Assembly: GCF_002192455.1 (NCBI RefSeq)
Contig: NZ_CP021744.1
Coordinates: 7,030,501-7,094,500 of the forward strand
Length of the DNA stretch: 64,000 nt
Direction of reading: 5' to 3'
From: Streptomyces albireticuli
GTDB lineage: Bacteria > Actinomycetota > Actinomycetes > Streptomycetales > Streptomycetaceae
Under the pieces are notes generated by a model. The model was not told the DNA's origin. It did no database searches and worked only from the letters and a program-made list of their open reading frames with translations. Of this stretch, positions 50,240 to 58,356 are shown piece after piece. The first letter of the stretch is position 1. The number at the start of each line of letters is the position of its first letter. Both the position numbers and the translations under genes were made by a program.

Positions 50240-52261
50240 TCAGAGCTGCCCGCCGCTCTTCCTCACCTCGCCGGGCCGGCGCGGCCCCGGCACGGGGGCG
50301 TCCTGGAACTGGCGCCGCTGGAGCTCGTACAGCTCGTGGAACATCCCCTGGGTGCTCAGCAGGCTCTCGAAGGTGCCGCTCTCACACAATTCACCTCGGT
50401 GCAGGACGTGGATGACGTCGGCGTGCCGTACGGAGGCGAGCCGGTGGGTGATCAGGACGACCGTGCGGCCGCCGTCGGCGAGTTCGCGGATCTGCTCGAA
50501 GACCTCCAGCTCGGCCCGTGCGTCCAGGGCCGAGGTCGGCTCGTCGACGATGAGGATCCGCGCGTCCCGGTAGCGGGCGCGGGCGATGCCCAGGCGCTGC
50601 CACTGGCCGCCGGAGATCTGGTGTCCGCCTTTGTAGCCCTTGGACAGGAGGGTGTCCCAGCCGCGCGGCAGTTCCTCGACGACCTTGTCGGCGCCCGCGT
50701 CGGCGGCCGCCGCTTCCAGTGCCTTCTCGTCCAGGGGGCGGTCGGTGCGGCCGATGGCCACGTTCATGCGGCAGGTGAAGGGCCACCGGTGGAAGTCCTG
50801 GCTGACCATCCCGATCCGGGAGAACAACTGCTCCCGGTCCAGGTCCCCGGCGGGCACCCCGTCCCACAGGATGTGACCGTCGTCCGGCTGGTAGAGACCG
50901 GCCAGCAGTTTGGACACGGTCGTCTTGCCGGAGCCGTTCTCCCCGACGAAGGCCACGATCTTGCCCATCGGGATGTCGAGGGACACGCCCTTGAGGGCCG
51001 GCCGCTCGGGCTCCCGCAGGGTGCCGGCGTCCGCGGCGTCGTCGTCCGGGTAGTGGAAGGTGACGTTCTCGAAGCGGATCAGGGACGGTGTACGAGGCAC
51101 GGGGAGCCCGCCCTCGGGGATGGCGCGCTCGGCCGACTCCTCGTAGAGGCGCTCGAGATCCATCACGTAGCAGGACTCCTCGTAGAGGTTGTTGACCTGG
51201 AGGACGAGGGTGGCCAGGCTCTGTCCGCCGGTCCGGGTGGCCAGGACGGCCGTGCCCGCGACCGACAGGTCCATCACCCCGGCCACCAGCAGCCCCATCA
51301 GGGCGAGGTAGGTCACGACCACGGCGGCCCCGGTGAGGACGGAGGCGATCAGGCGGACGCGGGCGGCGCTGTCGGCCAGCCGGGACTGCTCGGCCTCGGA
51401 GTCCTCCGACATGCTGCGGAAGTGCTCCACGAGGAACGGGCCGACACCGTGGACACGGATCTCCGGAGCGGGCCCGGTGCGCATCAGGGTCTGGCTCAGC
51501 AGTCTCCCGGCCCGCGAGTGCTGCACCCAGCGCAGATAACTCGCGTAGCGGGTCCGGGAGTTCCGCAGGGCGGCCCAGGAGCGGGGCACGGTCGTCAGGG
51601 CGAGGAGCGGCAGCAGCACCGGGTGGAGGACGGTGAGCACACCGGCCGCGGCGGCGAAGGACACCAGGGAGCCGATGACGCCGGTGCAGTAGCCGATCAT
51701 GCGCCGTGACGCGGCCGCCCCGTACTGGGCCGAGTCCAGCAGCCGGTGGAAGTCCGCGTCCTCGATCGCCGACAGCTCGACCCGGACCACCCGTTCCAGG
51801 TACAGCTCGGTCGCCACCCGTTCGACCTTCGGCTCCAGCCGGCCGGTGCCCGACGTCGAGGCCGACGTCGCCAGCGCGCTGACCATCCCGGCGAGCGTGA
51901 CCACGATCAGCGCGGGGACGGCGGCGCGCAGGCGGTGCTCGATGCCCCCGGCGGCGAGGACGGCGGTCAGGACGCTGTTGACCGCGACGAGTCCCACCGC
52001 CTGGCCCGCACCCCGGGCCAGCTCGGAGGCGCCCACGACCTTCAGCGCGCGGCGGTCGGCCCGCCAGGCCAGGCGTACGGTCGAACGCACCAGGCGCGGC
52101 AGGGTCCTCGCCATCGCCCACAGCGACATGTCGAAGTAGGCCGTCTCGTGCCTGGCCCAGCCGTTGTCGTACAGCAGTGGCCCGCCGAACAGCAGCTGTT
52201 CCGACGCCGAACCCCGCGGCGCCCCGTGCCCGGTCGGTGTGCCGGTGGTCCGCCGCGTCAT
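50240..52261 (-). CDS. ABC exporter half-transporter (TMD fused to ATPase)
   Basis: A 673-aa protein. The first 400 residues include five to six hydrophobic helices (LVAVNSVLTAVLAAGG, ALIVVTLAGMVSAL, GVIGSLVSFAAAAGVLTVLH, LIASVLTGAAVVVTYLALMG). The ATPase follows, with Walker A GENGSGKTT, Q-loop VSQDFHRW, signature ISGGQWQRLG (Ile for Leu), Walker B ILIVDEPTSALD and H-loop ITHR. It probably works as a homodimer exporting the polyketide or a peptide. Its ATG (52261) overlaps the TGA of the Nudix-like gene as ATGA, so the two are translationally coupled. Confidence 0.92.
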   Translation of the reverse strand: MTRRTTGTPTGHGAPRGSASEQLLFGGPLLYDNGWARHETAYFDMSLWAMARTLPRLVRSTVRLAWRADRRALKVVGASELARGAGQAVGLVAVNSVLTAVLAAGGIEHRLRAAVPALIVVTLAGMVSALATSASTSGTGRLEPKVERVATELYLERVVRVELSAIEDADFHRLLDSAQYGAAASRRMIGYCTGVIGSLVSFAAAAGVLTVLHPVLLPLLALTTVPRSWAALRNSRTRYASYLRWVQHSRAGRLLSQTLMRTGPAPEIRVHGVGPFLVEHFRSMSEDSEAEQSRLADSAARVRLIASVLTGAAVVVTYLALMGLLVAGVMDLSVAGTAVLATRTGGQSLATLVLQVNNLYEESCYVMDLERLYEESAERAIPEGGLPVPRTPSLIRFENVTFHYPDDDAADAGTLREPERPALKGVSLDIPMGKIVAFVGENGSGKTTVSKLLAGLYQPDDGHILWDGVPAGDLDREQLFSRIGMVSQDFHRWPFTCRMNVAIGRTDRPLDEKALEAAAADAGADKVVEELPRGWDTLLSKGYKGGHQISGGQWQRLGIARARYRDARILIVDEPTSALDARAELEVFEQIRELADGGRTVVLITHRLASVRHADVIHVLHRGELCESGTFESLLSTQGMFHELYELQRRQFQDAPVPGPRRPGEVRKSGGQL

Positions 52262-52728
52262 ACCGTGCCTCCGGTTTCCTTGTTCCAGCCGTGGGTGGAC
52301 AGCAGTGCGCCGGAGGGGAGCCGGGACAGCACGGTGGCGGCGTACGGCGGGCAGTCCGCGGGCGGGCGCGCCGGGTCGGCCCACACCAGCGCCGGGCCCT
52401 CCCCGGACGCCGCACCGTGCGGCCGGCCCGACCACTGCTGCGCGGTGAAGATCACGCCCAGTCGGCCGAGCCCGGTGGGTGAGCGGTGGTGGATGAGGTG
52501 GCAGAACTCCAGATCCTGCCGGCGTACCCGGGCACCCGTCCCGTGGACGACCTCGCGCAGCGCCGTGTCCACGACGCTCTCGCCCGAGGCGAGGTGTCCG
52601 GTGGGCGGGACGAGCGGCCCGTCGCCGTAGAGGTCCCTGGGCCGGCGCCGCAGGAGGACGCGGCCGTCGTCGCGGTGCAGCAGGACCATCACCTCGACGC
52701 GGCAGACGGAAGGCGGCGGGAGACTCAT
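52258..52728 (-). CDS. Nudix-fold protein with degenerate Nudix box
   Basis: A 156-aa protein with the Nudix hydrolase fold (VEVMVLLHRDDGRVLLRRRP, PPTGHLASGESVVDTALREV). The box should read GX5EX7REUXEEXGU; here it is GHLASGESVVDTALREV-VHGTGA, with the two metal-binding Glu of the EE pair replaced by His-Gly. The RE and first Glu remain. Hydrolysis of nucleoside diphosphate-type substrates is therefore doubtful; a binding or sensing role is possible. ATG 52728 is chosen; GTG 52734 is an alternative. Coupled by ATGA to the ABC exporter. Confidence 0.78.
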   Translation of the reverse strand: MSLPPPSVCRVEVMVLLHRDDGRVLLRRRPRDLYGDGPLVPPTGHLASGESVVDTALREVVHGTGARVRRQDLEFCHLIHHRSPTGLGRLGVIFTAQQWSGRPHGAASGEGPALVWADPARPPADCPPYAATVLSRLPSGALLSTHGWNKETGGTV

Positions 52729-53264
52729 GCCCACCTGCCCGTGGAGGTCGTTTTGCCGGTCCGGCCGGTCCGTGCGGATCCCGCGTGTTCGAACCGCAAG
52801 GGCGCCTCCGGAGCCTTCTCGTGACGGTCGTGATGGTGATGCACCGCGCCTCCTCGTTGACGTGCTGATCGGACGAGTGATCGGGAAAACGACCCCCGAT
52901 CGGGGGCGTCACGGCCCCCAGGGGGCGTTCCGTCGCGCGGAAATTCGAGCCGCCGTCAATCGGCCCGCAGATCCTGGGCCGGGGCCCGGTCGGCGTTTGT
53001 GCGATTCACCCTGGCGTGGTCGGTCACCCGATCCGGGACTTGCGTTGCTGACGGAAACGATCAGATGGCGCCCCCGTTCCCCCGGCCGGGGCGCGGCGGC
53101 CGAGGCCGCTTTGCACCTGGGGTGGTGTGGTGACGGCGGTCCCCCGGCCGCGGCACGGTGGAACGGCCGACGGGCCCGGCACGCACGGCGCCCGGCCGTC
53201 GTTGTGCACAGGGAGACATCGGTCGTCGCCCTGCGCGCCGGGCTGTCAGCGAGGAGGAACGGTC
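52729..53264. other. Divergent regulatory region between Nudix-ABC operon and P450
   Basis: 536 bases without a gene. Two direct copies of TGATCGG (52866 and 52878) precede a perfect 14-bp palindrome at 52893-52906, suggesting a regulator site for the operon starting at 52728. Confidence 0.45.
52893..52906. promoter_or_regulatory. Perfect palindrome CCCCCGATCGGGGG
   Basis: Fourteen bases, self-complementary, 165 bases upstream of the Nudix-like gene. The GATCGG core is shared with two nearby direct repeats. Confidence 0.4.
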
Positions 53265-54602
53265 ATGGACATTCCCGGACCCGAGCCCCAGGAGGACGGC
53301 GGGACCGGCGCCGTCGCGGCGGCGGGCGGGCTCCACCACTACCAGTTGCGGCTGCACGCCGAGTACGGGCCCGTCGTGCGCTTCCAGCTCCCGGGCGCGG
53401 AGACGGCCGTGTCGATCGCCGACCCCGTGCTGCTGGAGGCCACGGCCGGCATCGACAAGCGGCCGGAGCGGCTGTTCCAGTTCCTGGACCCGCTGTGCGA
53501 GGCGGGCAACCTCCAGGTGCTGCCGGCCGACGAGCACACCCCCTGGCGGCGGCTGTTGCTGTCGGTGCTGGCCGGGCGGCCCTCCCACGAGCGGCACTTC
53601 CCGCGGTTCACCACGCTGGCGACAGCGCTCGCCGACCGCTGGGCCGAACAGGCCGGCCGCGGGCCCGTCGAGTTGCAGAAGGACCTCACCGGGCTGTCCC
53701 TGCGGATGATCTGCGAGTACGCCATGGGCGGTGACGTGACGGACCCGGACGGCGTCGTCACCGCGTTCGAGGACGTGCTCACCGAACATCTGGGACGGCT
53801 GTACCAGGTGCCGGTCCCGGGCACGCGGGAGGAACGGGCCCGGCGGGCGGAGGAGGCCCTGGCCTTGCTGCGTGCGACGGTCGACCAGGTGGTCGCGGCC
53901 CACCGGCCCGGCGGCCGCACGGACCGGAGCGATCTCATCGGGGCGCTCATCGAGGCCGGTGAAAGACCCGCGCGGATCCGTGACACCGTCATGGTGACGA
54001 TGCTGGCCGCCCACCACACGACCGGAGTGGCCGTCTCATGGACGCTGCACCTGCTGGGCCGCCACCCCGAGGTGGCGGAACGCGTCACCGACGAGCTGGA
54101 CCGCGTGCTCGGTGACCGTGCGGCGCCCGCGTACGCCGACCTGCGGCGCCTCACCTACCTCGACATGGTCCTCAAGGAGTCGATGCGGCTGTACCCGCCC
54201 GGCCCGTACGGGGCGCGGGAGGCCACCGAGGCCGTCGTCGTGGGCGACTACGAGATCCCGGCCGGGACGACGATCTTCTATCCGTTCCGGGCCGTCCACA
54301 TGAACCCCGACCACTGGCCCGAGCCGGAGAAGTTCGTCCCCGAGCGTTTCACCCCGGAAGAGGAGGCCGGGCGGCCGAGGCTGGCGTACGTCCCCTTCGG
54401 CATCGGGCCGCGCGGTTGCGAGGGCGCCGGCCTGGCCATGGCCGAGGCCGAGCTGGTCCTGGCCCTGCTGCTCAAGCGCTTCCGGTTCCGGCCCGCGCCG
54501 GGACACGTGGTGACCCCGGTCGAGCGGTTCGTGCTCTGGGCGGCCGACGACATCCGGATGGACGTGATCCCGCGGGCGGGGGGTGGGCCTCAGGCGAGGT
54601 GA
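53265..54602 (+). CDS. Cytochrome P450 with altered I-helix motif
   Basis: A 445-aa P450. K-helix KESMR (ExxR), VPFGIGPRGCEGAGLA heme loop (FxxGxRxCxG). The I-helix motif, usually AGxET or AGxDT, reads MLAAHHTTG: the acidic residue used in proton delivery is His. The Thr is kept. ATG 53265 follows GAGGAGG. The neighbourhood suggests it tailors the polyketide. Convergent with, and overlapping by 13 bases, the endonuclease-fold gene. Confidence 0.9.
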   Translation: MDIPGPEPQEDGGTGAVAAAGGLHHYQLRLHAEYGPVVRFQLPGAETAVSIADPVLLEATAGIDKRPERLFQFLDPLCEAGNLQVLPADEHTPWRRLLLSVLAGRPSHERHFPRFTTLATALADRWAEQAGRGPVELQKDLTGLSLRMICEYAMGGDVTDPDGVVTAFEDVLTEHLGRLYQVPVPGTREERARRAEEALALLRATVDQVVAAHRPGGRTDRSDLIGALIEAGERPARIRDTVMVTMLAAHHTTGVAVSWTLHLLGRHPEVAERVTDELDRVLGDRAAPAYADLRRLTYLDMVLKESMRLYPPGPYGAREATEAVVVGDYEIPAGTTIFYPFRAVHMNPDHWPEPEKFVPERFTPEEEAGRPRLAYVPFGIGPRGCEGAGLAMAEAELVLALLLKRFRFRPAPGHVVTPVERFVLWAADDIRMDVIPRAGGGPQAR

Positions 54603-55612
54603 ACCCGCATGCCGATGGGGTAATGGTCGGAGTAGCCGTCCCTGTTGACCGGCTTCCCCATGCCGCCGAAGATCACGGGTTCGGGGTACTTCCCCGTACT
54701 GATCATGTCGGGCGGCTGCGTGACGATGTGAACGGAGTCCGGATCGGCACGCAGGGCGGAGTTGGCCTTGAGCATGTTCTTGTTGACCAGGAACTGGTCG
54801 AAGACGTTGGCGAAGCCGTCGAAGTACAGGGTGCCCGAGGGCAGCCGGACGTCCGCCTCACCGGCTTCGGCGCGGCGTTCGTCGACGCCCTCCACCGGCC
54901 ACATCAGGTTCCACAGCAGCGGCGCCTCGGTGGCGTTCATGACCTTCGCGCGCTGACGTGTGCTGAGCGCGTGGCGCGTCAGCGAGACGTCGAACGGCTC
55001 GTCGTTGAAGTCGCCCATGGCCAGCACCGGGGTCTTCACGCCGTGTACTTCCAGGACCCGCTCGTGGAAGAAGGAGAGCGTCTCGCCGGCCACCGCACGG
55101 TACCCCTCCGACTCCAGGTGCCCGCCTCGGCGCGAGGGCCAGTGGTTGCCGAACACCGCCCATGTGACTCCGTCAGCGGTCCGGAAATTCACCTGGAAGA
55201 GCTCCCGGGTTCCGGTGCGGCGCATCACCACGTGCTGGAACTGTTCGTCGGCGGGCGCCGTGAAGAGCGTCGAGTCGAAGATGAACGCGACGTCGATGCC
55301 CCGCTGGTCCGAGGTGTCGGCATGCGCCACGTCGTAGGAACGGTTCGGCAGCAGCACCGTGATCGCGTCGATCAGGCCACGCATGACGAATTCGTTCTCG
55401 ATCTCGCACACGCCCAGCAGGTCCGGGCCCTGGCCGTCGTTCATCTTCGCGATCACCGACGCCAGCCGGCTGATCTTCCGGTCCCGTAGCTCCGGCGTCC
55501 AGCCCCGCAGGTCGCCGGCCAGGACGCGGGCGAGTTTCTCGCTGCGCCGTGGGGAGTTCTCCTCGTCGAAGAGGTTCTCCACGTTCCACCATGAGACATA
55601 GACGGAGGCCAT
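54590..55612 (-). CDS. Endonuclease/exonuclease/phosphatase-fold hydrolase
   Basis: A 340-aa protein of the EEP superfamily (DNase I-like). Visible active-site elements are SWWNVENLFDE at the start, GVCEIENEFVMRGL with the catalytic Glu, FGNHWPSR, VLAMGDFNDEPFD (DxN), and the C-terminal SDHYPIGM. It cleaves phosphodiesters or phosphate esters; nucleic acid, lipid or phosphorylated metabolite substrates are all possible. No signal peptide. ATG 55612 has AAGGGTGGG upstream. Confidence 0.88.
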   Translation of the reverse strand: MASVYVSWWNVENLFDEENSPRRSEKLARVLAGDLRGWTPELRDRKISRLASVIAKMNDGQGPDLLGVCEIENEFVMRGLIDAITVLLPNRSYDVAHADTSDQRGIDVAFIFDSTLFTAPADEQFQHVVMRRTGTRELFQVNFRTADGVTWAVFGNHWPSRRGGHLESEGYRAVAGETLSFFHERVLEVHGVKTPVLAMGDFNDEPFDVSLTRHALSTRQRAKVMNATEAPLLWNLMWPVEGVDERRAEAGEADVRLPSGTLYFDGFANVFDQFLVNKNMLKANSALRADPDSVHIVTQPPDMISTGKYPEPVIFGGMGKPVNRDGYSDHYPIGMRVHLA

Positions 55613-55772
55613 GGGAACACCCACCCTTCCAGCGGCGGATCCGCTCGGGGGCGTCCTTTGCGCGGCCCGGGAAGAGCGCGATGCACAGCCGCCACAGCTG
55701 TTTTCACAGTAAGTCGAGGAGATGCCGGCCGCCAACGGACGGAGTGTGACGCCCCGGCCGTCCGACGTCGCG

Positions 55773-56153
55773 TCACCCCTCCTCGTGAGGCGGCCTCCCC
55801 ACGTCCTCGTGAGGCAGTCTCCCCACGCTCGCACGGTCGACCGACACGTACAGGCCGCTGCCGGTGACCACTCGGCACCGCTCGCCCTCCTCCCGGAGGA
55901 CGACCACGGGTGTTCCCGCGGTCAGGGTCCCGTCGGGTCGCGGGTGCGGCTCGGCCCGGTCGAACCAGTACGGCTGGTCCTGTTCGAGGACGTGGTCGAA
56001 CCGGTTGGGCGCGGGCCGTACGACGTTGTCACGGGGGACGAGCGCCTCGGCGCCCAGGACGGTGACGTCCGGCCGCAGGACCACGTACGGTTCTCCTTCT
56101 TCCGGCGCGGTCCCGCGCCCGTTCCTCGCGTGACGCTTTCGCTCACGGCTCAT
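55773..56153 (-). CDS. Hypothetical protein, 126 aa
   Basis: An Arg/Glu/Pro-rich protein starting MSRERKRHARNGRG, with a possible strand-rich core (EPYVVLRPDVTVLGAEALVP, VVVLREEGERCRVVTGSGLY) and a short duplicated tail LPHEDVGRPPHEEG. No signal peptide or known domain. It begins 13 bases after the end of the protease gene on the same strand, so the two are probably co-transcribed. Might be a partner or inhibitor of the protease, but this is only positional inference. Confidence 0.6.
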   Translation of the reverse strand: MSRERKRHARNGRGTAPEEGEPYVVLRPDVTVLGAEALVPRDNVVRPAPNRFDHVLEQDQPYWFDRAEPHPRPDGTLTAGTPVVVLREEGERCRVVTGSGLYVSVDRASVGRLPHEDVGRPPHEEG

Positions 56154-56166
56154 CGGTGAGCTTCCC

Positions 56167-57027
56167 TCATGCCGCGGTGACCAGGCTGTCCGAGGGCAGC
56201 ACGGTCGGGATGGTGGGCAGCACGATGCCGACGTCGATGGGGGCGATGTGCGTCCGCAGCTCGCCCTCCTCGGCCAGTGCCAGGAGGCTGGGCATGCTGT
56301 AGTCGTCGGCGGCCTCCAGGTCCACCACGTAGCCGAGGTCTTGCAGGGCCCCCACCGACAGACGGCTCAGCGGATTGGGCGCTTGCTTGACGAAGCCGGT
56401 CATCAGCTCGTTGGCGAACACCTTCTCCCGCCAGTGCGCGTCGCGGGTGCCCGGCTCCCCTTCGTTCTCCACCGGTACCGGCTTGAGCTCGTCCGCGTCC
56501 CTCAGCCTCCGGTACTCCTCCTGGGCCTGCTGGCCGCGGAAGATGGGATTGTCGCCACCGATGCCCTTGACCAGCCCCTTCTTCCGGGCGGGTGAGGTGA
56601 TGAGGCCGATGACGTGCCCCATCTCATGGGTGATCACATCCACCAGTGTCCCGTTGGCCTGCATGCTGGCCAGGTCGTCCTTGTCGAAGGACATGATGCC
56701 CGTCGCGGGAAGGAATTCCCCGGGTCCACCGGGCGGCCTGAGGAAGCCCGGTCCCGCCTGACCCAGGATGACTCCCGGTCCGTCGATGGCCGAGCCCTCG
56801 GCCTGGATCAAGAGGTCGTCGATGATCCTGCCGTTGACGTTCACGTCCGGCAGATCTCCGACGATGACCTTGACCCAGCGGTCCGCCGCGGTGGTGAACG
56901 CGGCCTTCTGCGCCTGGTTCAGACCGCCGAGGAACTCCACCTCGATCGTGTACGGCGACGTGCTCGAGGCGAGTGAGCGGGCACGCCCCTCGTCGGCTCT
57001 CGCACAGTAGGTCTCGTATTCAGCCAT
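56167..57027 (-). CDS. Zinc metalloprotease-like protein (HExxH, leishmanolysin/M10-type)
   Basis: A 286-aa protein with the zinc motif THEMGHVIGL (HExxH), an upstream EFLPATGIMSFDKDDLASM, and a C-terminal ANELMTGF followed by RLSVGALQDLGYVVDLEAADDY. The latter matches the end of leishmanolysin-type domains, where a Met-turn and third ligand are found. No signal peptide or pro-segment is seen before YTIEVEFLGGLNQAQ, so it is probably intracellular or exported by another route. ATG 57027 has GGAGGGAG upstream. Adjacent to the 126-aa unknown. Confidence 0.82.
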   Translation of the reverse strand: MAEYETYCARADEGRARSLASSTSPYTIEVEFLGGLNQAQKAAFTTAADRWVKVIVGDLPDVNVNGRIIDDLLIQAEGSAIDGPGVILGQAGPGFLRPPGGPGEFLPATGIMSFDKDDLASMQANGTLVDVITHEMGHVIGLITSPARKKGLVKGIGGDNPIFRGQQAQEEYRRLRDADELKPVPVENEGEPGTRDAHWREKVFANELMTGFVKQAPNPLSRLSVGALQDLGYVVDLEAADDYSMPSLLALAEEGELRTHIAPIDVGIVLPTIPTVLPSDSLVTAA

Positions 57028-57418
57028 GATCTCCCTCCTCCATGGGAGGGCCTCCGCGGCCCGCACCGGAGCACCGCAGGAGACGCCCTGCAAAGCGGGG
57101 GCCGTGCGGGGAGTTGTCCCTGGAGATCGGCTATGGGGTGCCTCACGCAGCGAGGGCAAGCTCTCAACAGGTCCCGAGCATCTTCGACAGGCCCCCGGCA
57201 CATCGCGCGCATCGGCTCTACGCTGTGTCGTCCCGTACTGACACGGCGGCCTTCGACGCTGCTCCGAGCAACGGTCGGGTCGCCGCCCAGTACTTACTAC
57301 GCTACGCTTCCTCGCCCACGTATCAACCCGGGAGGGGACGCCCGGTCATGCGCCTTCGGTGTGCGTCCTCGGTGTTCGTCCGGGTCCGGTGTTCTTCCGG
57401 CCGGACACCGTGCTCGGG
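57028..57418. other. Gap upstream of the protease gene
   Basis: 391 bases between the protease start and the TetR gene end; no gene or clear motif seen. Confidence 0.35.
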
Positions 57419-58024
57419 TCACCGCGCGGCGGCCCTGAGCGCCGCGAGTCGCCGGTCGAGCGTCGCCAGGGCGGCATCCGGGGTGCGGCGGCCCATCAGG
57501 ACCTGCATGCTGAGTCCGTCGGCGAGGGCGATCAGGGCGTCCGCCTCCCCGTCGGTGTCGGCGTCGGAGCGGACGTCGCCGGACGCCTGCGCCGTGCGGA
57601 GCAGCAGGGCGACGAGTTCCGCGAGTCCGTCGTACTGTTCGCGCTGGACGGCCGCCAGGGCGGGGGTGACGGCCGCGTGGGCGGCGAAGGCGAGCCAGGC
57701 CCGGTTCTCCGCCAGGGTCGTCCCGTCGTGCGGCATGATGCCGGCGAGTGTGTGCCGCAGCATCGTCGTGGCCGAGTCAGGGTCGGCGGAGTCCGCGATC
57801 CAGCCCTGCACGCGGGCGCTGACCCGCTCGTTCATGTCCTCCACGACGGAGGCCATCAGCTCTTCCTTGCCGGTGAAGCAGCGCTGTACGGCTCCGACCG
57901 AGACACCGGCCCGGGCCGCGACGTCGCGCATCGTCATCCCCTCAAGTCCCTCTTCGCTGACGAGGGCGAAGGCCGCCGCCACGATCTGACGCCGCCGGCT
58001 GTCGTAATCCACCTGTCTGGGCAT
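57419..58024 (-). CDS. TetR-family transcriptional regulator
   Basis: A 201-aa regulator. Residues about 10-55 are the HTH (IVAAAFALVSEEGLEGMTMR, DVAARAGVSVGAVQRCFTGK). The C-terminal ligand domain contains AENRAWLAFAAHAAVTPALA and ADGLSMQVLMGRR, as in TetR_C_6-like members. It is divergent from the small membrane protein and hydrolase genes across a 74-base gap containing a 28-bp palindrome, the probable operator. So it likely represses itself and the 58099-59368 pair. Confidence 0.92.
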   Translation of the reverse strand: MPRQVDYDSRRRQIVAAAFALVSEEGLEGMTMRDVAARAGVSVGAVQRCFTGKEELMASVVEDMNERVSARVQGWIADSADPDSATTMLRHTLAGIMPHDGTTLAENRAWLAFAAHAAVTPALAAVQREQYDGLAELVALLLRTAQASGDVRSDADTDGEADALIALADGLSMQVLMGRRTPDAALATLDRRLAALRAAAR

Positions 58025-58039
58025 GCCTCCGATTCTAGT

Positions 58040-58067
58040 GATACTTTCGTATCGATACGAGCGTATC
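58040..58067. promoter_or_regulatory. TetR operator: GATAC-N3-CGTATCGATACG-N3-GTATC
   Basis: A 28-bp palindrome (perfect 12-bp core, 5-bp outer arms, 3-base gaps) in the middle of the divergent gap, 16 bases from the TetR start and 32 from the membrane protein start. Confidence 0.8.
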
Positions 58068-58098
58068 GAATCCCTGACGGACGACCGGAGGAAACGGC

Positions 58099-58356
58099 AT
58101 GACCGTGACGCGCACGAGGCAGCACACCCCCAGCGGTTGGCAGCGCACCCGCTGGCTCCTGGGAGCGATCCTCTTCGTGCAGGGCTTCGGATCGGCCCTC
58201 ACCGAGGCGCTGTGGAGCACCGGCTTCGGCGTGGCCGGCATCCTCAGGGGCGCGGGACTGCCGCAGTGGACCGATCTGGCGGTCGGCGCCGTCGGCGCGG
58301 TACTCCTCGGCTGGGCGCAGGCCGTGCGCGGCGCGGAACGGCGAGCCCGTGCCTGA
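58099..58356 (+). CDS. Small membrane protein (85 aa)
   Basis: ATG 58099 with CCGGAGGA upstream. Two hydrophobic segments, RWLLGAILFVQGFGSALTEA and DLAVGAVGAVLLGWAQAV, separated by a polar loop, ending in a basic tail. A DoxX/permease-like helper of unknown role. Its last codons overlap the next gene by 8 bases, so translation is coupled. Probably repressed by the TetR protein at 57419. Confidence 0.75.
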   Translation: MTVTRTRQHTPSGWQRTRWLLGAILFVQGFGSALTEALWSTGFGVAGILRGAGLPQWTDLAVGAVGAVLLGWAQAVRGAERRARA

